From Sinotaia quadrata (Eukaryota; Mollusca; Gastropoda; Architaenioglossa; Viviparidae): a DNA stretch of 64,000 bases. The notes beneath the pieces were generated by a model. The model saw only the letters and a list, made by a program, of their open reading frames with translations, did not search any database and had not been told where the DNA came from. Position numbers and translations under genes: made by a program. This document shows positions 55,087 to 64,000 of this stretch, piece by piece. Positions within the stretch are counted from its first letter, which is position 1. Each line of letters begins with the position of its first letter. The stretch lies in NCBI GenBank assembly GCA_028829895.1, contig CM054181.1, positions 594,001 to 658,000 of the forward strand. The letters run 5' to 3'.

Positions 55087-57039
55087 GGGACTGCTCTGGA
55101 ATGACATCACAGTAGTGTAGACTTGAATATGACAGTCTCAGGTAGATCAGAACGTCCCAATCAAGCCAGGGACAAAATCACATTAAAACAGAGACAGTTT
55201 ATACCAGCCACCAAGGCAATCAGCTAAAAATCAAGCAGCCAAAAAAACCCCCCTGAAACACAAACAATTGCGAAGCCTAAGTATTCAGTCAATTGCCCTA
55301 TTAATAAATACTAAGTTTGGCATAAGCCTCTGAAAGAAAGAAATATTAACATGTTCAAAATAAAACATAGCAAATAACATCCTAATAAGACCTAACCATT
55401 CCTACAATACAAAGACGTTTTACCTTATGCAGCCAAGGGTTTTGCTCTCATATATGATCCGCTAGGGAAGGACCATGATTTCCAGTTGCCATCCAAAGAC
55501 AATTTCAGAAACGAGTGAAGATAAAATTTTACTCTCGCCCTTTCATCACCACTGGGATCACACCTGCGTCTATTAGACATGCTTTCGATCTGACCAATTA
55601 CTTAGCGCTAATACGATTATACCTTTCTAACGACTTCTAAACGCAATGCTGACCTAGCTAACAATGCTTCCCATTGTATACAAAAACACACACGCACCGC
55701 AAAATTAATCTCTAGCTAGGATCAGAATTCTTCAATCACTACTGGCTACGGCTTTATTTCCTAATCATAACTCTATGCCGATAACAATTTCCTTCAAAGT
55801 CATTCTTGTTTAATTAGAACCGAAGTGTTAATAAGCATTTAATTTATTTCGCACTCCTTACAAGCTAAAGGCCCGCGAAAGGGACGATTTTCCGATTCGA
55901 GCTGTTAAAATCTGTACATCGAGTGTAGCTGACTGTTGCTGGCAGTGACAAAAGGAGGATTTCAAACTAGACTGTTAAATTGCAATAACAGTGTAATTGG
56001 TTTTGGCAGACAGTAGCTGGGAGAGGGGACAAGCGGTAGTTCCTTTGAAGTAGGACAAGTTCCGCTCGGAATCTAAACGCACAGTTGTAGATGAAGGATG
56101 CGGGTGTAAATGAATAGTTCCAGTTAGTGGACACATGAGTTGATAAATACTCGGTCAAGCCTTTTTTACAATTACTTGTGACAAAATATTCAAGGTCCAG
56201 TAGAGGCAACCGATAGCCAGGGGTAAGCGATAGCCAGGGGTAAGGTTAAATTTATTGTTCATGCATTGTTTTAATATATGCTAGATTTTTTTTGATTGAT
56301 TCATTAATATGATAATTTTGTGTTAGGAATTTTGTCTTGGTTAATGAAGCATGCATGAGGGATAACAATTCTCTTGCAGACATATAAGTTGAATGACTAA
56401 GAGAGAACAAGAGATAGTGTAGAAAACTATGAATAGAGCCTAAGCATAGCCTCCATTGTTGCAATGGGTGAGCCTTCATTCTTTTCGATTTTCAACGTTC
56501 AGCTGTCAGCTTCTCTTTGGTCTTGGCTTCTCGTTGGCGTCCATGACGCAGAACCTGTGACGTGGTTATATCTTGATAAGACTTCTGTAATCGTCGGACT
56601 ACTGTCTACCACAGAATTCCAGGATGGTGAGAGCAGAAACAACAATTGTCATTTACCATCCTATTTCCAGATGATCTAACGTGCTCAATAGACTCTACAC
56701 CTGTGAAGTGGGTCTGTTGTTGTGTCTGTTGTTGTGCTGAATGTATAACTTTTTTCGATGATTTCTCTATGACGCTGCATGTGCAGAACAGGACATGAAC
56801 TCAATTAATTATCTCTACCTTTCTCTCTTTTCCAAACTCGTGATAGAATCGTAATTCTGGTTAGAGATTATTTCCTCAGATAGTCGTTGTTAAATATCAA
56901 TTGTGTAGGAGAAAAGACTTGAAGAAACTTGAACATTAATGTAAATACGTGAACTGTTTCAAACTTAGTTGTATTTTGTGAGATTTATATTATTTTATAT
57001 TAAATCTTTATCTTTTGCTAAATCCTTCTTATGCTTGTT
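55087..57039. other. Longest repeat-poor stretch of the window
   Basis: About 1.95 kb with almost no tandem repetition and slightly higher GC, so a reasonable place for undetected exons. A short direct repeat GCGATAGCCAGGGGTAAG lies near 56220-56243. The minus frame at 55967-56209 (about 80 codons) is unrecognised. Confidence 0.35.
56552..56636 (+). CDS. Tentative internal exon, unrecognised
   Basis: A pyrimidine-rich stretch ending CCATGACGCAG is followed by a frame that reads PVTWLYLDKTSVIVGLLST and reaches ATG|GTGAGA, a fair donor at 56637. Acceptor phase 1, donor phase 2. The same frame is open leftward to an ATG at 56464 and rightward to a stop at about 56677, so an unspliced 71-codon frame is the alternative. 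The segment has a beta-strand-like alternation but no family motif that I can name. Confidence 0.22.
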
Positions 57040-57715
57040 CATTGATATATGTATGGAGTAGTCAGTGGATGGATGGGGGCTGATGAGTCAATTGTTTAGA
57101 TGGAAGTGTTAATTACTCCTTAAGTAGGAAGTTCCACCTGTGAACAGATAAATTATGTGTCGGTAGTGCGCTACTTATAGTGGTACGTGAGTGGGAAATT
57201 CAGATTGAAACAGAGAATTTATGTGTCAGTAGTACGTTACTTAGAGTGGTATGTCAGTGGGAAATTCAGATTGAAACAGAGAACTTATGTGTCAGTAGTA
57301 CGTTACTTATAGTGGTACGTGAGTGGGAAATTCAGATTGAAACAGAGAACTTATGTGTCAGTAGTACGTTACTTATAGTGGTATGTCAGTGGGAAATTCA
57401 GATTGAAACAGAGAACTTATGTGTCAGTAGTACGTTACTTATAGTGGTATGTCAGTGGGAAATTCAGATTGAAACAGAGAACTTATGTGTCAGTAGTACG
57501 TTACTTATAGTGGTATGTCAGTGGGAATTCATGTTGGAAACAGATAAATTATGTGTCAGTAGTACGTTACTTATAGTGGTATGTCAGTGGGGAATTCATG
57601 TTGGAAAACAATCCTAAATGTAACCACTGATAAGTGATTATGTTTATTAAATGATAAAAGAATTCATAAATAATAATAATAATAGAGGTCAAACGTCTAT
57701 AGCGGCCACACATGG
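57040..57715 (+). repeat. Family 3 dispersed repeat, copy E, interrupted by a 66-bp array
   Basis: Left: GGAGTAGTCAGTGGATGGAT, GGGGGCTGATGAG and TAAGTAGGAAGTTCCACCTG align with family 3. Right: GAGGTCAAACGTCTATAGCG aligns with GAGAGAAAACGTCTACAGCG. The 66-bp array sits between them at the same place as the 41-bp array in copy C. Confidence 0.75.
57141..57607. repeat. 66-bp minisatellite, 7 copies
   Basis: The unit starts GTGGTATGTCAGTGGGAAAT and ends CAGTAGTACGTTACTTATA. The 145-codon frame 57180-57617 is a by-product of a period divisible by 3. Confidence 0.98.
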
Positions 57716-57983
57716 TATTTAGAACATTGGTTTAAAAGCCTCGTTTTGACAAGATGAAATGACACATGGTATTTTAGAACATTGGTTTAAAAGCCTCGTT
57801 TTGACAAGATGAAATGACACATGGTATTTTAGAACAATGGTTTAAAAGCCTCGTTTTGAATGAAATGACACATGGTATTTTAGAACATTGGTTTAAAAGC
57901 CTCGTTTTGACAAGATGAAATGACACATGGTATTTTAGAACAATGGTTTAAAAGCCTCGTTTTCACAAGATGAAATGACACCG
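57707..57983. repeat. 55-bp minisatellite, 5 copies
   Basis: The unit starts ACATGGTATTTTAGAACATT and ends GACAAGATGAAATG; one copy lacks GACAAGA. Confidence 0.97.
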
Positions 57984-58097
57984 TGGACGAACACGTGACT
58001 ATACAGTCATTTGTTGTTTTCCAGTTTGCAACATCGTACTTCATCCTATCGCGATATTCTACAATTTACAAATAAAAAATAAACCATACCAAAATCA

Positions 58098-58139
58098 CAC
58101 ACAAACACACACACACACACACACACATACACACACACA
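58098..58139. repeat. (CA)n microsatellite
   Basis: About 20 CA units with minor interruptions. Confidence 0.95.
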
Positions 58140-58585
58140 AAATACTTAATTATTATTTAAATTATTATTTTTTAAAAAACTAAATCTGGCGAGTTTACAT
58201 GTTCAATTGCTACACGATCTAACGGTTTGTATTTTCTCAACATTGTCATAGAATTCGTGGGCTCATGAATGATGAGATATTGCAGGCTACGTGACTTTAC
58301 AATAGATGCTTTCAGAAAATATTTGACCTTATTGATTTCGCTAAGTGTCCATGCATTCACTTATTCTGCAGTACTCAAGAATTTTTGTCTAGAACTGTTT
58401 CCGTGATTTCGAACGTGACCTCTTATCATTTCAAGAGCCTCTTGGGTAGTGCCCAATCCGAATTTGAATAGCAAAACTGCACGGTGTCAAACTTCAAGAA
58501 TAGGGAACAGTTCTACAGACCATCTATTGTTAGTGCCAGTCAATGTCTGGAACCGCTTTACACCCCCAAAACGTTTCCCGCCAAA
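58140..58585. other. Unique spacer
   Basis: No feature was seen. Confidence 0.35.
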
Positions 58586-58587
58586 TA

Positions 58588-58872
58588 TTAACGAGAGAAA
58601 CGAATTGAGTAGGTAATATTAATTTTGTTTATGAAGCACTACCAGTAACACTACCAGTAACACTTCAATCGAGCAACATATTAACGAGAGAAACGAATTG
58701 AGTAGGTAATATTAATTTTGTTTATGAAGCACTACCAGTAACACTACCAGTAACACTTCAGTCGAGCAACATATTAACGAGAGTTACGAGTTGAGTAGGT
58801 AATTATAATTTTGTTTATGAAGCACTACCAGTAACACTACCAGTAACACTACCAGTAACACTTCAAACGAGC
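58588..58872. repeat. 93-bp minisatellite, 3 copies, with a nested 13-bp repeat
   Basis: Units start TTAACGAGAG at 58588, 58681 and 58774. Inside each, ACTACCAGTAACA is repeated: twice in the first two copies, three times in the third. Confidence 0.97.
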
Positions 58873-59169
58873 AACAAGAATCAAATTTTGACATCTTCCA
58901 AATTCGCTTTAATTCAAAAGCAATGTAATGAATTATACAACATTATAATAGCTACTAATGTCATATTCTGTGGGGTTTTTTATCTTATGTTTTACTATCT
59001 TATCGTCACCTGATTGAAATTATATATATGACGGGTTTTGCACTAACCCAAGTTAGTTAACATAAACTACAAACCATTTAGAAAAGCAAGGGAAAGTTAA
59101 CTGGACTGTCTGGGGTCACGTCTGTAATAATTGCTAATCAATAATTTATTATCTGATATATTTGTTAAT
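58873..59169. other. Unique AT-rich spacer
   Basis: No feature was seen. Confidence 0.35.
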
Positions 59170-60150
59170 AATTATTGTGTAGGAGTAAATTTGCCTATCC
59201 CTATCTCTATACTTAATTGTTATATACAATGTTAAATTGTCGAAGTGACCCGACCTTGGACACTTTTATGATGGTATTTTCGTGTCAAAGTAAACAATGC
59301 GAGTTGAGGACAGTCTAAACATTGCTGATGCAATCCAAGCCAGTTCCAACTGGATGAGTAGCTTTGATTATCCAATAGTTAAGATTTACAAGAACTAGAC
59401 CAGCCAATGGGCTGAGATCAAAAGTTTACCTGCTTTAGAGAATTCTATTGTATACTCGCTTAGAATTTGGAGTGGCAAGAAGTCCTGTCATGAAAGGCAG
59501 CCTTTAGCTTAATGGTGAGTTAACTGACAGTTTGAGAGAGAATGGACTCAGAAATAGTTCGTGCATTTTTGCTATTATATGTAATACTTGTATTTTACGT
59601 AGAGATGTATTATATGAGTAGACTATTATTTCTACAAATTGTGAACTAGAGATGTATTATATGAGTAGACTATTATTTCTACAAATTGTGAACTAGAGAT
59701 GTATTATATGAGTAGACTATTATTTCTACAAATTGTGAACTAGAGATGTATTATATGAGTAGACTATTATTTCTACAAATTGTGAACTAAGATGCTCGTA
59801 TGTAGTATGCTAAATACTTGATAGTGTTTCTAGTGAATATATTCATAAAATTGATATGTTGTATTTATAATGCTGTATGCATGTATCGGGCTAATAAATA
59901 CTGTTGCAGGAAACTAAGTTGAGAGTAGAATGTAAGAGAAAATGGAGATAGAGATGAATAAACTGGAAACATTAGCATTAATTTTGATCCCTGATTATAT
60001 TTTAAAGGGAATAAGCAGCCTTTTTTTTTTTTACCGGAATCTCCCAGTTTACTGATTTATAAACCGTTATGACTGTGGTGGATGTGAGAAGTATCTATCC
60101 ACATGTTTAAGCGTAAGGAATACACTGCACTTTGTTGTTGTATGGTGGCA
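59170..60150 (+). repeat. Family 1 dispersed repeat, copy D (most complete)
   Basis: It carries the 5' block GGAGTAAATTTGCCTATCCC, then GCTGATGCAATCCAAGCC, AACTGGATGAGTAG, AAAGGCAGCCTTTAGC, GAGAGAGAATGGACTCAG, AATACTGTTGCAGGAAAC and a 3' part matching copy A to about 60150. It contains the 47-bp array 59605-59785. There is no coding capacity. Confidence 0.88.
59605..59785. repeat. 47-bp minisatellite, 4 copies, expanded inside family 1
   Basis: The unit is AGAGATGTATTATATGAGTA plus GACTATTATTTCTACAAATT plus GTGAACT. The same segment is single-copy in the reverse-strand family 1 copy near 63430-63470. Confidence 0.97.
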
Positions 60151-60727
60151 AAGTATGCTGAATGCATCATGGAATTTCAAGGAAGATACTATAAATTGTT
60201 CTTCTGTCTGAGGGAGCTTAATACACGTGCATGTATAAAGTCCTTGAATACCAAGAAACGGTTTGTTATCGGAATATAAAAAAAAATCCAGTTCTCTCAT
60301 CATATCCTAATATATTGTATGTTTCAAGCAAAATGAATCAAGAACATGGCGAGAGTGGATGATCCTAAATTGTCGGTCCTTAACTGAATCGTTTTCATTA
60401 ACTTTTCTAGAGCCACAATAATAATATAATTACCTCTGTACTCACATCAGTGTAGGATTAAAAATTATCAGACTTCGATAAATTATATTATCATTTAAAA
60501 AATAACTATGAAAAAATGAACCTCTCTTATAAATTGAAAATGATATATTGACTTTTAAAAATATCTACAAACCAGTTTTTTTCATTCATCTTATTAACGC
60601 TAATTAATAAATACTAATTACCTTAACTGGTTATAGACCGTTGCCAGTGGTTTCCAGATTTGGGTTTACGTTTAGATCGAGTTGTTTCCCCTTTCAATAT
60701 ATGAGATGAAAAAAACGCGTACTTACA
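60151..60727. other. Unique AT-rich spacer
   Basis: No feature was seen. Confidence 0.35.
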
Positions 60728-60860
60728 ACGACCCACACACTGAAAATAAACAGGCAGACATATCACACAAAGCCCACATGCTGAAAATAAACAGGCAGAC
60801 ACATGACATAAAGCCCACACAGTGAAAATAAACAGGCAGACATATCAGACAATGCTTCCG
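60728..60860. repeat. About 46-bp repeat, 3 copies
   Basis: CTGAAAATAAACAGGCAGAC followed by ATATCACACAAAGCCCACA. Confidence 0.95.
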
Positions 60861-60902
60861 GGATGGGAATTGGTACTGCAACAAACTTGGAAACTGTGCG
60901 GT

Positions 60903-60945
60903 GCGGTGCGTGCGTGCGTGCGTGCGTGCGTGTGTGTGTGTGTGT
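60903..60945. repeat. (GCGT)n / (GT)n
   Basis: GTGCGTGCGTGC units followed by GT units, similar in form to 52615-52657. Confidence 0.95.
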
Positions 60946-61111
60946 TGCAGACGAAGATGATGAAATCAGTTTAACCAGATCCAGTTCCATAGGGGATAGT
61001 CCCGACCCACAGCCGTCCGCTGAATGATGATTAATGATAAAACTGCTCTTAGCGCTACTTTATGATTTCGAGGGTGGGGGGATTCGGAATGGGGAACGAG
61101 GATTATGTCTG

Positions 61112-61230
61112 CGGAATATCTTACCACTTTATGTTTTGTGGTTTGGTGAGAGAAATATCTTACCACTTTGTGTATTGTGGTTTGGTGAGAGGAATATCTT
61201 ACCACTTTGTGTATTGTGGTTTGGTGAGAG
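61112..61230. repeat. 39-bp repeat, 3 copies
   Basis: The unit is GGAATATCTTACCACTTTGT plus GTATTGTGGTTTGGTGAGA. Confidence 0.96.
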
Positions 61231-61425
61231 GAAAACATTATGGATAAGGAAAGGATATTTATTTGCAAAGATAATTTTAGAAAAGTACACGTAAATTAGG
61301 TCGAAATGAGTAAATGTGTATTGTGGTTTGGTGAGGAAAACATTATGGATAAGGAAAGGATATTTATTTGCAAAGATAATTTTAGAGGAGAAAAGTACAC
61401 GTAAATTGGGTCGAAATGAGTAAAA
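61209..61425. repeat. About 106-bp direct duplication overlapping the 39-bp array
   Basis: GAAAACATTATGGATAAGGA through CGAAATGAGTAAA occurs twice. Its left end is the last 39-bp unit. Confidence 0.94.
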
Positions 61426-61989
61426 TAAAACACGTCCATGAAAATGATTAATAAGAAGAAAGGATTGTATTGAAGACTAGTTGTCAGAAGACGTGCGAAA
61501 GTGATTTGTAAAATGTTAGTGTCGTAAGATATCTGGGGTGACCTATAGTCATTCAATTTATTCATGTTCATTTGTTTTAATGCACTAGTTGACCTAAAGC
61601 TGACGATGATTGGCTATGTAGGGGCGACTGATTATATTATTTTTGATTGGTCGCCCCCCACGCAGTGAATACAGTGACGTAAACAGAGTAATACAAATAA
61701 ACAATAACGCTATAATGACGTTAATTTCGCAAAATGACGCTATACTACATTTTCATTTGAGGGTGTACTAACAAGAAATGAGACACAGGCAACCGGTGAA
61801 CAATACTACAGTAACAAAGATGCATAAAGAAGTGTTTAAATACAATTAAAATTTAATCTAGAGGAAAATAAAAGTTTGAAAAGTTTGATTTGAAAGTTGA
61901 TACAAATCCCTCGATACAATTTGGTGTGAGCTAATAATGAACCGCCAACTTTTCAGTATGTCTGGCTTATCTTTTGACGCACCAGCGTG
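61426..61989. other. Unique spacer
   Basis: No feature was seen. Confidence 0.35.
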
Positions 61990-62212
61990 CTAAATACGGG
62001 CAAGCAGTATATAGTTGTTGAGCTCTCCAGTGTGGGAGAAGGCGTCTTCGGCCCCCCCCCCCACACACACACACCCCACCACCACTGACGGAGGGCGGTT
62101 GAGGGTGTGCGCCAAACTGGTGCGACCTTTTTCACCCCTACTGTCAGTCCTCCCGCCTTTAGCTCGGAACGCAACGTGAGGCTGTGGAATCCCACTGAGC
62201 TACTCCAAATCA
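61990..62212 (-). mobile_element. Possible tRNA-derived SINE remnant
   Basis: On the minus strand GGAGTAGCTCAGTGGGATTC contains a good tRNA A box (TAGCTCAGTGGG, 62191-62202), followed by GCGTTCCGAGCT, a degenerate B box. The A-B gap is about 18 nt, shorter than in an intact tRNA. A GC-rich body (GGCGCACACC) and a GT/poly-G tail region follow. No second copy was seen in the window, so the call rests on the A box. Confidence 0.3.
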
Positions 62213-62433
62213 GATAACGTCTGATGACGAAATGATCAACGCAAGCTCCAGTGGTGACTTTAAACTGCTATCGATCCCACCCACCCACCCCTCTTCAGTG
62301 TAGTTATGATAATCTGTCCATTCTCCATTGCATATACATCACGATGATAAGGCTCTGGTCCAAACAGACGCTCGCACCGCTAGCTTCTCTAACATAAACT
62401 GCTGGCCTAACTCAAATGTTAATTCAGAACTTG

Positions 62434-62567
62434 TGACGTCAGACGTCGATCCTGTGATCAAGGACGTGTACCAACTGGACCCCTTATTTGCCTCATTCGC
62501 AGTGCGTTTTCTTTGACAGGTTCAGTTTTGTGCCTATCGTCTGCTTTACCGCATGCGCGACTTCCGG
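62434..62567 (+). promoter_or_regulatory. Candidate promoter: CRE, NRF1-like and ETS sites
   Basis: TGACGTCA at 62434-62441, CCGCATGCGCG around 62549-62559 and ACTTCCGG at 62560-62567 are strong matches to CREB, NRF1 and ETS (GABP/ELK) preferences. The last two abut, a hallmark of housekeeping promoters. The orientation suggests transcription to the right. Confidence 0.45.
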
Positions 62568-62637
62568 TTTTGGCGTGCTATCATTTCGACGTTGTTACTA
62601 TATGGATTCATTGGATTTTGAAAGATAATTATTAAAG
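62568..62637 (+). other. Possible non-coding first exon with donor
   Basis: Sequence downstream of the ETS site reaches TTAAAG|GTAAAA at 62637/62638. An ATG at 62612 opens only eight codons before TAA, so coding would begin in a later exon beyond the window. Confidence 0.25.
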
Positions 62638-62639
62638 GT

Positions 62640-62912
62640 AAAACGGCACTACTTTCTTCTGCTGTTTATTGTTACAACAGTTACTAAATTGATGAAGATA
62701 CGTTCAGTAAAACGGCACTATTTTCTTTTGCTGTTTATTGTTACAACAGTTACTAAATTGATGAAGATACGTTCAGTAAAACGGCACTATTTTCTTTTGC
62801 TGTTTATTGTTACAACAGTTACTAAATTGATGAAGATAAGCTCAGTAAAAATGCACCATTTTCTTCTGTTTTTTATTGTAACAATAGTTATTAAGTTGAT
62901 TAAGATAAGCTT
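62640..62912. repeat. 69-bp minisatellite, 4 copies
   Basis: The unit starts AAACGGCACTATTTTCTTTT and ends GATGAAGATACGTTCAGT. The last copy is more diverged. The 75-codon frame is a period artefact. Confidence 0.97.
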
Positions 62913-62941
62913 ATGATGATAAATTTAAGTGCTAACAGTTG

Positions 62942-63075
62942 GAGTAAACAACTCAGGTGGGAATATGCTAGAAATTGCTGATGCAATACAAACTAGTTAA
63001 AACTGGATGAGTATTCTCAGATTTGTTCATAATAATTTAATCCAATGGGGATGGACCAAAAGTTACTTTGTCAGG
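62942..63075 (+). repeat. Family 1 fragment, copy E1
   Basis: It carries GCTGATGCAATACAAACTAG, AACTGGATGAGTA and CCAATGGGGATGGACCAAAA in family 1 order, and is truncated at the right. Confidence 0.8.
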
Positions 63076-63219
63076 GTCAGTCATTGTGGTTTACAACAGT
63101 AAACCAGGAGGTTCATATAGCACATGAAAAAAAGCAACAGGAAACTTGAGAGTTGAACTCAAAACTTGAAGCTCAAAACTCAAACTCAAAAGGTGAAACT
63201 CAAAAGTCAAAAGGCCACT

Positions 63220-63865
63220 TGTTCACTGCAGCATATAAATAAGGAGCAAACCTAAATTTCCCATTTATCACAATATAACTCCATTCTATATCACCCCCCA
63301 TTCTCAACTTACATTCTCCTGCAACAGTATTTATTAAACCAATACACACACATGGAAAAATAAATACAGCATATCAAACAATGTCAAGTGTTAGCACACT
63401 ATTTGTGCAGCTTAGCTCAAACATTTGTAGAAATAAAAGTCAACTCACATAGTACATCTCTACACAAGTTTAACATATAGATAGCGAAAATACATGGATA
63501 TTCCTAAGTTCATTCTCTCTTAATCAGTCAGTTTTAACTCACCATCAAGCTAATGACTGCCTTTCAAAGCCAGACTTTCTCCTTCCACTTCAAATTCAAA
63601 AGTTATCAGAGAGTGGAATTTCTACAGCAAGTGAATTCTTTAATCTCAGCGTATTGGCTGGCCTCGTTCTCATAAATCACAATCATTGGATAACAGAAAA
63701 CTACTCGCTCAGCTTGCATTGGGTCAGCAATCTATATTGTTCTTGCCTGGAGTTGTTTACTTCAAATCAGACACTTTCAAAAATAACACCATAAGGCGTG
63801 CCCAAGGTCGGGTTACTCTGATAATTAGCAATTTATAAACAATTTGATTTTAAAATAGGGAGAGG
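63220..63865 (-). repeat. Family 1 dispersed repeat, copy E2
   Basis: The reverse complement contains nearly the whole family 1 order, from CCTCTCCCTATTTTAAAA to TTATATGCTGCAGTGAAC. It is opposite in orientation to the fragment at 62942-63075. Confidence 0.88.

Positions 63866-64000
<135 letters not shown>

Noticed and set aside
54148..55115. F/L/S-rich frames on both arms of the foldback
   Set aside because: Same polypyrimidine artefact as at 36.5-37.3 kb.
57180..57617. 145-codon frame of 22-residue repeats
   Set aside because: 66-bp array inside family 3; period artefact.

Overview
This window looks like intergenic and intronic DNA from an animal nuclear genome. It is AT-rich (about 64% by eye). 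It has long CA/GT, CT, GATA and CTTT microsatellites, splice-like signals, metazoan-type promoter motifs (NRF1, CRE, ETS, E-box) and several dispersed repeat families. No bacterial features are visible: there are no operons, no ribosome-binding-site-led genes and no long non-repetitive open frames. A mollusc or another lophotrochozoan is my best guess, from the mix of microsatellites and dense minisatellites, but no recognised gene fixes the lineage.

The dominant feature is tandem repetition. I counted more than 55 separate minisatellite or short-duplication loci with unit lengths from 10 to 110 bp, mostly 27 to 93 bp, generally of unrelated sequence. By hand tally they occupy about 20 kb, roughly 30% of the window. 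Most of the longer open frames (28.0-29.9 kb, 38.7-39.2 kb, 49.6-50.4 kb, 57.2-57.6 kb) are translations of arrays whose unit is a multiple of 3 bp, so I do not annotate them as genes.

At least three dispersed families are recognisable by comparing copies inside the window. Family 1 (about 1 kb) lies at 5.9-6.7, 9.2-9.9, 32.0-32.4, 59.2-60.2 and 62.9-63.9 kb, on both strands. Family 2 is nested inside a family 1 copy at 9.5 kb and occurs again at 11.3 kb. Family 3 lies at 6.8, 7.1-7.5, 8.0-8.5, 31.7 and 57.0-57.7 kb. Several minisatellites have grown from internal segments of these families.

The best gene evidence is one exon on the minus strand at 26882-26960. It has a consensus acceptor, a good start context, a signal peptide and a perfect GTAAGT donor after codon 23, so a secreted-protein gene runs through this area. 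Weaker first-exon or promoter candidates lie at 15.6-15.8 kb, 25.35 kb, 52.2-52.4 kb and 62.4-62.6 kb, each combining promoter-type motifs or a strong start context with a splice donor. A 38-codon open frame runs in from the left edge. I could not chain these into complete genes.

Structural oddities include two perfect hairpins (28-bp arms at 6.2 kb, 22-bp arms at 37.3 kb), a long polypurine/polypyrimidine foldback at 54.2-55.1 kb, an 830-bp purine-strand tract at 36.5-37.3 kb and at least 13 exact TGACGTCA sites, about half of them inside tandem arrays.
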